Assembly: GCA_025093555.1 (NCBI GenBank)
Contig: JAIWNF010000046.1
Location: forward strand, 124,001 to 188,000
Length of the DNA: 64,000 bases
Direction: 5' to 3'
Source of the DNA: Circinella umbellata
Lineage: Eukaryota > Mucoromycota > Mucoromycetes > Mucorales > Lichtheimiaceae
The notes beneath the pieces are model-generated. The model saw only the letters and a program-made list of their open reading frames with translations, searched no databases and was not told the origin of the DNA. Positions 20,675 to 34,720 of the stretch are shown one piece after another; positions within the stretch are counted from its first letter, which is position 1, and every line of letters starts with the position of its first letter. A program made the translations under genes and the position numbers.

Positions 20675-23600
20675 TTATCCTAATAATTGTTTTAAATATT
20701 GGAATTGATGTTGTAGATATTCATATTCATCTGGTCCATGCCATGTTGGTTTCTATATATTTTTCACCCACAGTGAGTTTTTTTTGTTCAAATATACATC
20801 TAGAATTATCCCTCCCCCCCAAAAAAAAAGATCTTTACCTTGTTTTCTATTGACACTGTATAAACATCTAATAAAACTTCAATTGGTACACCAGCACTTC
20901 TTAATGAATCTACTACATATCCTGTTGGTAATTGTCTTTTATGTTCAAAACAATAGTGTTCCAAGATATCAACAATTAAATCTATTATAATATATATATA
21001 TATATATATTGGATAAGTGAGTCGTAATTCTATCTTTTTTTTTCACTCCCAAAATCCAGCAACTGTTAATACGTTACCAACAGGAAATGCAGTCGGAGAA
21101 GGATATAATCGATCTCCTAAATAGATGATACGAGTTTTTAATGTAGCAAACGGAGATATGTGTGATTCAGTTGCCTCCTTTTCATCTAGATAATAGATAA
21201 ACAAAATGAAAGGAGAAAGTGGAGTTAATGTATAACAAAAATAAAATAAAAATGAAATTTACGTCCCCCCCACCAAACAATGAAGCACAAAATTATTATT
21301 AGAAATAATAATTTTCCCAAGGTGTTCATATATAAAAAAGGATCACCGAAATAAAAAATAAAAATAAAAACTTACTTTGTGTAATAATCGTTTGATAGAT
21401 TTCTTTAAGATAAATCATATCATAATGTCCAGTGACTTTCATAATGAATAAAATTTCATCTAAAACACCGTAATGTCTTGCGAACTTATTAAAAAGATCA
21501 TTGATATCAAATAATTGACTATCTAAACTCCTTGCCCCTTGTTCATTATCAGATCCACCACGTGATTCAAGTGTTTGTTGAAGACGTAATTGTATTCGCG
21601 CCACAGTAACACGATGTTCCAAATTTTGTAATAATTGAGTCGATTCTTGTTGTTGTTGACGTTTAGAATCACGGCAACTTGCATTGACAACAGCCATAGC
21701 TAAATGTTCCATTCGTTTTTGTAAATCTAATCCGTTATTAGGTCGAGTAGCCAGTGCTTCCAAATAAAGTGCAGCTTCATAATATTGTTCTCTTCTTCGA
21801 TAATATTGCCAAAGGAATTCCATTCCTTCTACTTCATCCACATATTCTTTGAAGTAAGGAATCAAATAAGGTGTATCCACAGCTAATAATTCACTCATCA
21901 TGCCTTTTTGTTGGAACCAGTGGTATAAAGCATAATGAAATAATTTATCTTTGTTGTGTGTCAATGCAGTAGAAAAAACGTGGGCCACATAGACTTCATT
22001 TGTATTTCCAGATTGTAACAAACTCTTGACACTGGCTAATGCATGAAAAACCAGTTGATAGCATTGCATTCGACCTTGATAGAATTGTAATCGTGCATCA
22101 CCGGGTGGGTTTTTAGCTTCCATGTAAGCCAATCCTTGTTGTTGTGGATCAATTTTTTTAGCTCGTTCCAATGGTAATTCTACACATCCAACATGAAACC
22201 GTTGTTGTGCATAATCATTGCATATTTCAGTCAATTTTTCTTCTGTCAAATAATCTGCAGCTTCTTTAAATAATTCAAGTGATTCAGATAAAGCCGATGT
22301 TCTTTCATATTCTGCTTCTGCTTTTTTAGCTCTTTGTAAATTTTCAACACCCTAGAATCAAATTTATGTGTTTTTTTTATGTTTGTTTCAGTTAGTTTCG
22401 ATTGTATTTTCTTTTCTCCTGCTTTTTTTTCTTGGCTTGATCCTTCTTCCCCCTACCCCTTTCCTAGGCGTTCTCTCTAAAAAAGAGAGAAAGATGTATC
22501 CCGTTCTCTACCCCTCCCTCTTTAAGTTATATAGAAAAAGAAATTTTACCCGGTAGAAAGCAACATCACTTGGACCAAAGAAAGAACTACATTTTCTTCG
22601 AAGTAATTCACTGACAATATCATATCCAACATGAATATGTTGTGCACCATATTTGTTGATAGTTGCAATAACAAGTTCTCTCGTTAAAACACGACCTCGA
22701 GGAGTTGACAACATACTTTCAAGTGTTAAAGTTTGTACTTCATTTCTTGCTGGTTCAGGTAACCTATGGAGAACATATATATATATATATATGAAGAAAA
22801 TAAATAATCCATGAAGTAATAATAAAAAAGCTTAATGAATACTTTACCATTGTAAAATCTCCTGAATACTTGCATCAATTAAAAAGTCAAGAAAAGATAT
22901 AGCTTCAATACAATGTATCAAAAGAAGATATAATCCATGAAGCGATTGTTGTTCGTTCTTTTTTTAAAAAATAATAATTCATTTTTAGCAAAAATAAAGA
23001 AGTTATATAATACTCATATCAAATAAATGTCTTCAAAAGAGCAAAAAAAAAAGAATAATAACTTACGACTAATACTTGTAACATCCCTTGATCCGCTGAT
23101 TGAAATCGAGAATCTCCAAAGCTTGCTGATACATGAAATTCGGGGTTCCTATTATGTAATATCAATGATGTTAAAGGGTTTTTTTTAAAAAAAAGAATTA
23201 CTTTCTCTTTCCCTTTCTCCGTCTCTCCCAAATCGTTATTAAAGAGAAATGTATATTCAAAGGAGTCATAGAGTAACCATGGAAACCAAAACTTCTCCTT
23301 TTTCAACCTCTCTCTCTCTCTCTCTACTATTTTTATAATTATTATAAACTTACGCATCCATAAACCTTTTTAAATGATCCAATTCACATTGAGCTTTTAA
23401 AAGGGAAGCTTGAAATTTACTTTGTTTTTCATTTTTCTTTCTATCCGCACTTAAAAATAAATAAATCCATTATATAATCATTAATTAAATTAGATCGTGT
23501 GCATAATTCACATTTAAGCCCCCTTTTCTCTCTCTCTTTTCTATGATGTGCGCGTTCCTCTTTTTTGTAGAGAAAAAGAGATCAATATAGATATATATAT

Positions 23601-26343
23601 TTACCTGTTTTCAAATACTTTTAATTTCCATACGGGAGCAATCAATCGAGCAAAATAAAGTGCAAATCCGTCATGTTTACCACTATATGTTGTTCCACTT
23701 GTTCCAATGGCTCTACCTAAATAATTCCCACCTAATGTCGTAACTGCAGCTGCTGTTGGACTACCACCAAATTCGAAAAATAAAAAGGATGCAGCTCTAA
23801 TAACCGGTACTATAAATTGAATTGTTTTTGTTTTTTTTTTCATTTAATCTTACAATCATTTCATATCCCTCCCTTACTCATATCCTCTTTTTTTATACCT
23901 AATTCTTGATTGTGAAGATTGCCACAAATAATTGCAAGACACATGGCACATGATTGTACACGACCATAACGTTCAAAAAATGCCTCAAATTCTCGTCGAT
24001 GTGTATTAATATCTCCTTGTGTATCCATTAATAGTTGTTGTAGAACATCGACGGGCCGTTGTTTTTTGAAAAATGTCACTCCTTTATCCGTTAATACAAG
24101 AAATCGTCTTGGAGAATCAGATAGAGTTTCAGTAATTTCATTCATGGTTCGTTTGCCTCGTTTTTGTGGATTGGCTTCCGCAATAGCATAAACATTTCCA
24201 TCACTTTCTATGATGCCACTTGTTTCTACAAGTGTCATTCTTTGTTGTTGTTGACTATTATTTCCATAACTTAAGGATGACATATTTGTTGCCGTTGTCG
24301 TGGTTGTTCCCATTGTATTATTTCCACCCGTCAACTGATTGGAATAATCACCTAAATCCATGGATGTCATTAAAAGTACTGTTTTTCTATCCTCTTGTTG
24401 TTGTTCTTGACCCAATGTTTTCGCCGCCAGCAGCGCTCCACAATCATAATAAGCTGCATGAATCACTCCAAATAATTGATAATTGGGTTGTTGTCCTGAA
24501 AGCACGGTTGGACCCCCGTGATTAGCTGACAATGAACATGATGCTTCAGCACTGGGCGGTAATCGTACATGAATCAATTCTAATGCATTGGGTACTACTA
24601 GAGGTGTTGTTCGTGTAATAGGTTGTTGATAAGTGGTCGTCATACGTAATGCATCTTTTTGGTGTGTAAAATAAAGTCGAATACCCTGGGTCGTAATGGC
24701 TAATAAATGTATTTTTTTGGATTCAGCTATGGAAATGATATGAATCGATTGAATTTCAAATTCATTTGTATCCAAGATAGCTGAACTTTGACGACATGCT
24801 AATCGAGCTGAATTAAGAATATCGGTATTACGTGCAACGGGTGTAAAGTCACGTCCATTGGCACCGAGATAATATACCTTTTTGATATATATATATTTAA
24901 TTTATTATATAAAGAAACCTTTCCCTTTTTCTTTCCTTTCAATAGATATATATTTTTCACAGAGACTCACCTCAATACCAGATTGTGAACTTAACAAGTA
25001 AAGTACTTTACGTTCATTGTCTAATGCAATTGATTTAATTTCCACTATAAAATAGATAAATAAATTAGTATAATTCACTCCCTCTCTCTCTCTTACTCTC
25101 TTTCTTATAAATAATATTTCTTATTATTATTACCTAGTGGACTTTGTCTAAGAAAAGTAGGTAAATAAGCTGAGTAAGGTTTTGCTGTACGAACAATTAA
25201 ATCACTACTACGTCCAAACCAAGTGCCTTGTCTCTAAAATAGATATAAAAAAAGACATTCAACATTTAACCATTTGAAAAAAAAAATTATATCTCCTCTC
25301 TTTTTTTTTTATATTATTTTACCAAATAATCCAATTCAAAAAGTTGCCCATCACCAACAAGAAAAACACGACCTTCATCTGTTCCAACGACTTGAGTGAA
25401 TGTCACATTATTAGCTGGTGCAGCAATATCAGTTGCAATTAATGTAATTTGATCATCACTACCATCATTCATTGGACCTGATGTAACAGAAACAGCAAGT
25501 ACACTGACAGCAATACGTGTCGTTAAAATTAAAAGATATTTAATATTATCTCCAAATATATCTACAATAATCAATTAATAATAATTAATAACGAAATTGC
25601 TCTATATTCCTAAAAAAGGTTCCTCATAGAAAAACATTCAGTTAATACCTGGTCTCGGATTAACAAGTCCAACACTACATATGATTTGATCTTGATCATC
25701 ATACCAAGTAAGATCCGTCCTATTAAAATATTCAATATAAGTAACCAATGATTTTTATTATTCGTGATTTTTTTTTTTTACCCATCAGTATAGTTCCACA
25801 TGCAAAGACGATGATCGATCGTAACCCATGCTCTTTTAATTTCAGGCAATATTCCCATAAAACATCGACATTGTAATTCTGTTTTTATAAAAAATAGATC
25901 TAGTGAGTAAAAATAAAAAGTCTCCTCCGATATATATGTATATATATACCACACACTAAACAACCATGTTCTTCATTGCTTTCTCTTTATTCTTTTTTTT
26001 TCAAGGAAAAGAGTCTTACGGTCAATTAAGTCTGAAAGAACAGAAGGTATAATGGTCGTATTTTCTTTAACGAAATCGTATTCGTGTTGACTCACGCGTT
26101 TAGCATAATTATCTGATGTAGGTCCTATTTCAATTTATCATTTGAAAAAAAAAGGAAATTTAGAACTTTATGTCTACCCTTATTTTCTTTTGTATATAAA
26201 TCCTTTTATTTTATTTTTAGGCACGCGTATATTTACCTCGTAATAATTCAGATAAGTCCGGGTATTTACTATCACGTTCAATTAATTGGTCTATAGTTTT
26301 TCCACTATTCATCAATGTAGCATATTCTGCTGTGGCATTATTT

Positions 26344-26376
<33 letters not shown>

Positions 26377-26459
26377 TTATTGCTTGCTTGTTGTTGTTGT
26401 AGTAGTGGTGGTGATGGAGTTATTGTTGCGGTTGTTGCTGCTGCACTGGAACTGATCAT
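20675..26459 (-). CDS. NUP170: nucleoporin Nup155/Nup170 family
   Basis: Seventeen exons assembled by hand total 3921 nt, giving 1306 residues: 26459-26237, 26124-26020, 25878-25782, 25719-25649, 25561-25323, 25233-25134, 25044-24971, 24877-23878, 23809-23605, 23449-23354, 23148-23067, 22958-22848, 22763-22550, 22351-21377, 21185-21078, 20981-20839, 20752-20675. All junctions keep frame. Recognisable Nup155 signatures are KYPDLSELL near the N-terminus, WNYTDG, SVGLVNPRP, SSDLIVRTAKPYSAYLP, FFEFGG and AFYRGVENLQRA. The family forms the inner ring of the nuclear pore: an N-terminal beta-propeller followed by an alpha-solenoid, with membrane and Nup contacts. A Thr run near residues 31-39 is fungal-specific low complexity. 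Length is close to Nup155 proteins (~1390) and yeast Nup170 (~1500). The symbol follows yeast usage. Confidence 0.93.
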
Positions 26460-27002
26460 TGATTAGATTATTTTTTTTTTCCTTTTTTTTTTTTTTTTGG
26501 AAGTCGAATAATACAAAAAAAAAAAAAAAAAAATAAGGGGGGATTGGTTGGGAGGTAGAAAGACGCGCGCAGGTTAGAATTATATAAAAAAAAAGTAACA
26601 AAAAAAAAGTCAGGTCGGATGTTCGAAGCTCCTTTCATATGTATTTTACCTTGGAGAACAGTTACAGTCACAAACTTCTTTTTTTTATCTTTACCGTTAC
26701 TTTTTATTCATGCATAAATTATAATATTATTTATTATAGATATCAAAATTTTAGAAGCTTTTTTTTTGTTATCTTTTATTAATATGATGAATCCTCGGTA
26801 TTTCTTTATATATATGTGTATATGTATGTATATGTAATGGATTTGTTTATAATTCTAAATAACACTTTTTTTTTCTTTCAAAAGGTGTATTATTTTGTAT
26901 TTTGTTTTAAAAGAGGGAGAGAGAGAAAGATAGAAAAAAAATGTACAAAAAAGAAGGAAATATATGTTTGTGCTGTAATATATATGTATGTGCGTGTTGT
27001 AA
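26460..27002. other. intergenic region NUP170 promoter / ADE4 3' end
   Basis: Holds long A and T homopolymers around 26468-26600. A CGCGCGC step sits near 26564. It is the upstream region of the nucleoporin gene and the downstream flank of ADE4. No gene seen. Confidence 0.4.
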
Positions 27003-29161
27003 TTATTTCATAAAGTTATTATGTAATCCAACACAATCATTGTCATCTGCAAGAGAAGTCATATTTTCATCATTACGTTCACCTTCAATATAATCCATAT
27101 AAGCATCATCGACATCACCCGTAATATAACAACTATCAAATACGGCTGTATCGAATTTTTCAATTAGTGGATTATAATGTCGAACACTTTCTACCAAATC
27201 ATCTTGTTTTTGGTAGATAACCTTGTCAGCACCAATTTCACGAGCCACCTCATCATCATTACGACCGTGAGCAACAAGTTCTTTACGACTTGGCATATCA
27301 ATACCATAGACGTTAGGGTATCGAATAGCAGGTGAACATGAAGCAAAGTACACTTTTTTAGCACCAGCATCACGTGCCATCTGAATAATTTCTTTAGATG
27401 TAGTTCCTCGAACAATGGAATCATCAACAAGTAAAACGTTCTTTCCATGGAATTCTAAAGCCATAGCATTTAATTTTCGACGGACATTCTTACGACTATA
27501 TATATAAAAAAATAATAATAATTCAGAATTCGATACATATATGAATGAAAAAAGAAGGAGGAAAAAAAGAAATGATTAATTACCGAGTTTGTTGACCAGG
27601 CATAATAAATGTTCTACCGACATATCGATTTCGATTAAAACCTTCACGGTAAAGAATATCTAAGGTGTGAGATAATTGAAGTGCAGCAACACGACTGGTA
27701 TCTGGAACGGGAATGACAACATCAATATCCATAGAATCACCCAATGTGTCAACTACTTGTTTAGCAAGAGCTTCACCCATAGCCAAACGAGCCTTATAAA
27801 CTGAAATACCATCGATGATACTATCTTGACGAGCAAAATAAACAAATTCAAAAATACAAGGAGCTATGGCTTTGCCAGATACCAATTGACGACGCGATAC
27901 TTGTCCACGAGTAATAATAATAGCTTCACCTATTTTGATACAATTAAAATAAACTAATTATTTGCATAACGGATAAAATAGTTTGATAAATAATAAACTT
28001 ACCAGGCTTAACATCTTCGCAATCAGTAAATCCAAGAGCTTCTAAAGCAGCACTTTCAGAAGCAAACATATAATCATAACCATCAGGAGTAGAACGACGA
28101 CCTAATGCAAGAGGTCGAATACCGTGAGGATCACGGAAACCAATGATACCAAAACCTGCTACCATGGCAACACATGCATAAGCACCACGACATTGTTCAT
28201 ATAAATCTTTAATAGCAGTAAAGATATCTTCTTCGTTTACTCTATATATATTTTACAAGAAATATGAATTCATTTTCTTTTCTTATAAAACACCTTTTTT
28301 AATTAAAAAAAAACATACCTGAATTTACCAGTCTTTTGCAAATTATTAGCCAAAATATTTAAAAGAAGTTCAGAATCAGAATCGGTGTTGATATGACGAT
28401 GAGCAATCTTATCCAAAAACACTCGAAGTTCTCGAGCATTGGTCAAGTTACCATTCTATATATATATTTTAAGAAGGGTTATTATTATTATTTTAAATAT
28501 TCTTTTTTAAGAAAAAACAAATAAATGTAGAAGATACATTTCAAATATTAATGAAATTTTTAATCTTACATGAGCAAAAGTAATACCATAAGGTGCGTTT
28601 ACATAGAAAGGTTGTGCTTCAGACATGGATGAAGATCCAGCAGTAGGGTAACGTACTAATAAGAAAAAAATACCCATTTTATATATGAGTCATCCATCAT
28701 TTCAACCGGGGCCCTGTGTACTTTACCCCACCCAATTTTTTTTTTTAAAAAAAAGAAATATATAGATAACCTTACCATGACCTACACCGAGACTACCATA
28801 AAGTCTTAAGAGTTGTTTGTCGTCAAAAACGTCACGCACCATACCATTACCTTTACATTGGAAAAGACGACCTTTGGGACCACAAGTAACAATACCTGCA
28901 GCATCCTAAATTGCAAAAAAAGAAAGAAAAAAAACACCAAACCCAAACCCAATTCATTTCAAATAAAACATTTAGTATACCATATATATATACTCTCTAA
29001 TATGCAAAAGAAATAAAGAGAAAGGAAAAAAAAAAAGGAAGTTCTCTTTTGTTCGTTTATATTACCTGACCACGATGTTGCAAAAGCCCTAAACCTTCAA
29101 AAAGATCTGGACAAGCCATACCTCTAGGATCAGCTAAAATAACAGCTGCAATTCCACACAT
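27003..29161 (-). CDS. ADE4: amidophosphoribosyltransferase (glutamine PRPP amidotransferase)
   Basis: Seven exons (29161-29066, 28905-28776, 28655-28570, 28455-28319, 28241-28003, 27929-27584, 27495-27003) join in frame to 508 residues, matching the ~510 aa of yeast Ade4. The protein begins MCGIAAV, so Cys2 becomes the N-terminal nucleophile of the class II glutamine amidotransferase domain after Met removal. [33 protein letters not shown] and [11 protein letters not shown] are all classic PurF blocks. [17 protein letters not shown] (about residues 363-379) is the PRPP-binding loop. The enzyme makes 5-phosphoribosylamine, the first committed step of purine synthesis, in the cytosol. Confidence 0.97.
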
Positions 29162-29899
29162 GTTTTTTTTTGAAGATAGATAAAAAAAAAGTTAGGGAAA
29201 AGAAGAGATAAAAGAAAAAAGGAACAAGAGAGTTTTAGATTTGGGGGTGGGAGTGGGGGAAAGCTAAAGGGAAAATTGATGCTTTGACAGGTTTTCCCAA
29301 TTGACTGAGCATATAATATGAGATCCGCTCTTTTTTTTTAATCTACTTTTTTTTTTAATGTAAGAGCACCAAAGAATTTCCAGTCCAGCTCTAAGCCGCT
29401 GTCTTTGATTGGTTATGTTGAATGGAGGTTTTATGTTTTGTTTCAATTGGGTACTTTTTTTCGGTTGGAATGGAAGATATCAAGTCCACAAATAGCTTTA
29501 TAGACTATTGAAACCAAATATAAAGAACATTTAGCGTTTCTTTTTTTGATAGGAAATTCAAGTAGTGATGACAACACTTCTTCTTAAATAAAGAAATTAA
29601 GTAGCAATCATATATATTCTCTGACTATAAAATGAGAAAGAGTTTCCAACGAGAAAAAAAAACAATTTTTTTTCCATCTAATCTGGTAATTATGGTATCC
29701 GGTTCATGCTAAAAAAGAATAACAACGTGGTTTTATAACGCCGCTAGCCGTTTAGATTACGGAGAAGGTTAGTTTTCACACGCCTAATTTATTTCATGGC
29801 AACCTTAATAATTCGTATTGTTTGCTTATTTAATGTATGAAATAGATAATCAACATAAAAGTAATGCTTATTCTCTTTATTTAATAAACACCTAATTGA
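29162..29899. other. ADE4 promoter region
   Basis: About 740 bases with purine and pyrimidine tracts and no credible open frame. No TGACTC-type Bas1/Gcn4 site was recognised with confidence. Confidence 0.35.
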
Positions 29900-30818
29900 C
29901 TATTCCTCAATCCACTCAATCTTCTTTTTATTAAGTTGTTGCGTATTCTCTTTTTCATCTTGTTTTTCCATACCAAGAATAATGTGTTGTCCAGGTGAAA
30001 TCGAGGATGTTATGGATTCTAAGTACATAATTAAATATATATCATGTTAAGAAAGATTGATTTGAATAATTAATTATTATTATCCAAGCTTACCTTGAGA
30101 AAAAGGCTTTCCAATATCTTTCTCATCAGTTCCTGCCAATTTAAACAATAAGGGTCGATTTGATCGAGAATCATTTGGAATAAACAACGTTGGATCATGA
30201 TGTTGTTTTATATGATAAACAAGTCCAGTTTGATTTGTAAAGTTAGAATTCACCGGACATCCATGATAAAGACAGTAATAAATTATTGTCGCCGTTTAAT
30301 GGTAAAAATAAAAGTGGTTAATAATTTATATACAATAAAGTATTAAATAATATTAAAGAATTTACATGATGAATCGAAGTATCTTGGGAAAAGAGGTTCT
30401 CCAATAACGAGTGAATGACGAATATTTGTTATAGAAAAAAAAATATAAACTCTGTTTCTTTAAACGTAACCCAAAAGAACCAGAATAAATAAATAAAGAA
30501 TTATATTTTTACCATTTTCCAGTTCAATAATTCTACCGTTCAGTGTTTGTAGAGTACAATTGCCACTTGTTTTCATAAGTTCTAGTATCTTATAATGTCG
30601 ACATCGAATATGATCATATATCCTCCTACGTCTTATTTGACTATAATAATTACAATCAATATATGGGCAATAGTATATGGAATTTTCTAATTATATATAA
30701 TGAATAAGAGGGGAAAGGATTATTATTCATTATTATTACTATGATTTCCATATATATATAATTTATCATATTTATTTGATTTACGTATTATCGTCAACTT
30801 TATCCTCATCTAATTACG

Positions 30819-30849
<31 letters not shown>

Positions 30850-31290
30850 TAGTGATATGAGTGATAGAAATATCCTTCCCCCCCCAATTTAGTTATTTAA
30901 AACTTACATTTACGTTTACGTTTTACTGTTCGACCTGATTAATTGAGTAGTATAATCTTCAACAATATCATCTTTTTTTTGTTTATCTTTATCGGATTTG
31001 TTATCTTCTCTATTCTTATTATTATCATCCAAAGTTGTTGTTATTGTCACATTCTTGTTTTTTAGGACGTCCTCGTTTTGGTTTTATTCCTTCTTGAATA
31101 GATTCATTTTGTGGTTGTACTATTGATTCTTGGAGTGATTAAAATTGTTATGTTGTGTTTATAACTTTATCATGATGTTTTTTTTTTCGTCGTTTGTTAT
31201 TGTGACCATTTGAACTTTGAAAAGTAGATACAATATTATTTTCTGATTCTTTTGGTGCATGATGATCATTCAATGGAGTGTCTGTTTTAA
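29900..31290 (-). pseudogene. C2H2 zinc-finger / AT-hook protein gene, probably decayed
   Basis: Good coding blocks occur on the minus strand. The last exon is 30018-29900 (ends WIEE-stop). Exon ~30300-30094 holds a finger-like CLYHGC..H-IKQHH. A block near 30435-30370 reads HSLVIGEPLFPRYF. Exon 30686-30513 holds a second finger, CPYIDC..DHIRCRH. A small block near 30810-30780 (DEDKVDDN) follows. Further upstream, about 31270-30905, KPKRGRPKK is an AT-hook and GRTVKRKRK a basic patch, but that part is broken by two TAA codons and at least one frame change. C2H2 plus AT-hook suggests a chromatin or DNA-binding protein. Phases between the upstream and downstream blocks do not match, so I call it decayed; an intact gene with unseen exons is possible. 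Confidence 0.45.
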
Positions 31291-32340
31291 TTCACTTTTT
31301 ACATTAGTCAATTCTTTTACTTAGATAATGTGGATACTCTCTATTTTTAGTACCTGTTTTATAAATAGCATTCAATAGTTTAATAGACCTGTCATTATAA
31401 TTTTTTGAAGTACCAAGTGGTGAGAAACAAGAAAAAATGAACCTCCCTTCTTTCTTAGAAAAATAAGCTCCCCCTTTCTTAATCATAAATAATAAAACTA
31501 TAACAAATAATAAATTCTATCTATACACCCCACCCCTTTATGTTTATCTTTTGAGAAAGTTCTTATAAAAGTTCTAAACTCTAACCGCGCATTAGCCAAG
31601 TCTTCAAACTGCCGAAAATGCTTATGATTGAATGTAACTGAAGGATTATGGATTCACGACCTTTGTGTTGGGTTCAATGGTATAAATAATACCATCATTC
31701 CAAGAACTTTAATGGTAAAATCACTTATTCGGCGCTGCCCTTTGCTGAACATTTTCTGTTTTGTGACATCCTTGTCGCCTGCAAAGTGAGAGGATTCGCC
31801 TCAGATAACAGCATCTGAGCATGTCATAAATGTACAACAAATCAAGAGCCGATTCCCAAAGTACAAGTCATACATGGATCGGCCAATTTAAATGTTGCAA
31901 ATGTTGAGAAACAAAAAAATGTACTTAAAAATCAAGCTAACAATTTGGTAAGAACAAATCGAGCTGTATAACATGTCTCTCTTGAGAATATGAGATTGAT
32001 ACTAATAACAACTATCATTATTAAAAGGTGAAACGATGGAGAAGATGATGAAGGTAACTAGAATGATAGTCGAAACGTTTATACAAGTTCCCCATCCATG
32101 GTATGCCTTGATAAATTTTAGCTAATTCAATTTCTTTCCAATGATTAATCAGCCATTTCTCCTTTTTAGCTACAACCCTACACAATCCAATATTGAAAAG
32201 CTGACCTCATTTGACGAATACCGATGCGCATCACGTTTACCTGTATGACATATCGATTCACTTACATTAGGAAAGAGGGTAATAGATGATTGATTACTTT
32301 ATATATATAATATATCTTTTTGTATTGTGATAATAGACAC
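31291..32340. other. degraded intergenic region
   Basis: No convincing gene. A short minus-strand frame near 31486-31304 (FSPLGTSKNYNDRSIKLLN) could be a remnant 5' exon of the zinc-finger gene. The rest shows nothing recognisable. Confidence 0.3.
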
Positions 32341-33060
32341 AATGAACTTTAATCCATGGAAAGAAGCAATATGTTATCAACACACCATCCCACAAATAAT
32401 ATCACTCTTCACAAACCTAAATTGGCATAAATCCGATATAGAATCACTCAAAGAATATGTTCAATTTGCAAAAGCAATCTAAATTACCGTTGATAAACCA
32501 ACAAAACAATACTATCAAGATGAAAAAAAAAATGACGAAATCAAAAAGAAATTATTAGAGAAGCTAGGGTTATTACATGGAGCTGACGATGTTTCGGAAG
32601 AAGTAGAATTTTATGATTTCCCATACAAGCTTTGGTCAAAAGAAATATCAGCTAAAATTGAAGGTGCTACTTTGTTTGCTTAATTTATTTAACATGTCTT
32701 GGCGACTCTTCATTTACTTATACCATGACAACCAACCACGAACAGAGTTTTTTTGTGAGCTATGGTGCACCCAACCTCCTTGCTTTATTAGTATGCGATG
32801 CCATCTCGGTTTACGGGGTGTGAATTTGAACTTGAAGTGATCAAATCCGTATGCACGTTTGATCGTGATTTAAAGTTATTGAAAACTATCCATCGGTTCA
32901 TGGACACATTAGGAAATCTCAAGACTCCAAATAACATGGAAGTACTGAAAGTGGAATCATCAAGGTAAGTGTGGTAAAATAGTTTGGGCATTGCGCACTG
33001 CGGAAAATAAACTTTGTTTTCTTATTGTTTTAAATTTATTTTCAGCGGAAAATTATCTAA
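32341..33060 (+). pseudogene. decayed unknown fungal protein gene
   Basis: Coding-like plus-strand stretches lie in succession. ATG 32341 reads MNFNPWKEAICYQH; after one TAA the same frame continues through KPTKQYYQDEKKNDEIKKK and GADDVSEEVEFYDFPYKLW to about 32680. Another frame reads SFFVSYGAPNLLALLVCDAIS near 32750, then FELEVIKSVCTFDRDLK and FMDTLGNLKTPNNMEVLKV to a GTAAGT donor at about 32966, with a following acceptor (TTTTCAG) near 33045. At least two premature stops and one frameshift are present. No family recognised. Confidence 0.45.
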
Positions 33061-34720
33061 AGGTGTGACCCATTCGACACATTCTGTTTAAGGTATATTG
33101 AAGGCAATTTACGGGCAACACCCACGTTGGTCAGTGTTACTATCAAATACAAAAATCCATTCATTATATTTTCAAGGCTTACTAATGTAGTTCTGATTTT
33201 ATTTTCCTTTTCTACCTCTCGGCTCTCGCATCCAGAGAATCATTTTTAGTATTGGTAGTATGCAGTGGACCAAAACACGGGTAGATGAAAGATGGTTAAG
33301 TCATAGAGTGAAAAAATGGATTAAAACTCTTGTTTACAAAATACATCATATTTGTTTTTCTTTAGCCGAATTATATTATTTTTATTTTAGTTTCTCAATA
33401 CAATTTATGAAAATGAATCACAATGTCATAACTTGGAAGAAATAAATGAACTATACATATAAAAATAAAAGGGATAACTATATATGATTGGTTTTTTCAA
33501 GATGTGAAGTTGTATTGGACATTGCGTGAGGCCTAAAATGTTGTTTTGAATTATTATCACTATTATCGTAGTACATCTTTTGTTGAGTCTTCTTGTGTAT
33601 CTAAACCATAAATAAAAGCAAAATATGGTATTAGGACTCATGATCAAACATAATAAGCCAATAACAACCTGATTGATATCTTACTAAAATATTTCGCCGA
33701 TAAACAAGGAGATAAATCAGTTATAATTAATGTTTTTCTTTTTAAAAGTATAAAAAGTTGGATAAAGTGTACACATTGTGCAGATTTGAGATGTTTCATT
33801 GATTGATGTTTCTGTTAGCGTCATGGTATTTTTGATAAGATGAATGGCGTACACCTTGAATTTTTTAAATGTTTTACAAAACACACTCGTAAATTAAAAC
33901 TGTTTATGTTATTTTCACAACAACACCACCCTAAACAACCAATGGTTCTTGCCCTAATATACTCGTGAAAGTACGAAACGTTTACGTGAACCCTTCCAAC
34001 TCCAAGGATCAACTACCAATCTAGTCACTTCTCCCCAGATTGATGAAGCGTGAGCTTCGGCGACGTTTCAATATTTTCGTTGAGCAATCCAGTAATACAA
34101 ACAGCGTCCACATAAGAGAGCCAAGTAACAAAGTTGTTGCCATAAGAAACTCAGTCCTATATATAAGATAATAGATTGAGATATCATTGTTGTTATGTTA
34201 TTCGAATTAGTGCATTACCTTTTTATAATAGCAGCCCACCTAAGAACCCTCGCATTGCGCAGCAAGTCTAAATCCAACACGTTCCCAAATCCAAAGCATG
34301 TTTCAGGATTGGATCAAGCCTGGAACTCATGGTAGGTATACACAGTAAAGGACTCGCTAAACCCACATGCTTTCATATGAGAAAGAAACGTTTACTACGT
34401 AGCATTACCATTTGTCAGCCAAACAAGGGTAACACAACGGTTGAATCAGTCCAAGTGAAGAAATTAAAAGTTTAGGTGAGTTGCTTTCCAATGTAAAAGT
34501 TAAATTAATCTGATGGAACTAAAGAAAACAAAATATGAGTTGCCTGGAGAATAAATTTGCATTAGTAATTTTGAGCCAATAATTTTGCATTCTTGCTTTT
34601 GCAGCAGTATATTTACTTCCTTGATGTTTTTTTAAAATGGCCCGTACGAAATTTATTGATGAGCATTGTTGATGAAATATTGTTTAATATCTTCCCTGGT
34701 GAGGCTGTAGAAAATTAAAA
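33061..34720. other. non-coding or heavily eroded region
   Basis: Short coding-like islands occur on the plus strand (for example MKRELRRRFNIFVEQSSN near 34043, and an islet near 34220-34330 before a GTAGGT), but no gene can be assembled. Possibly the eroded 5' part of the MULE element that follows. Confidence 0.3.
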
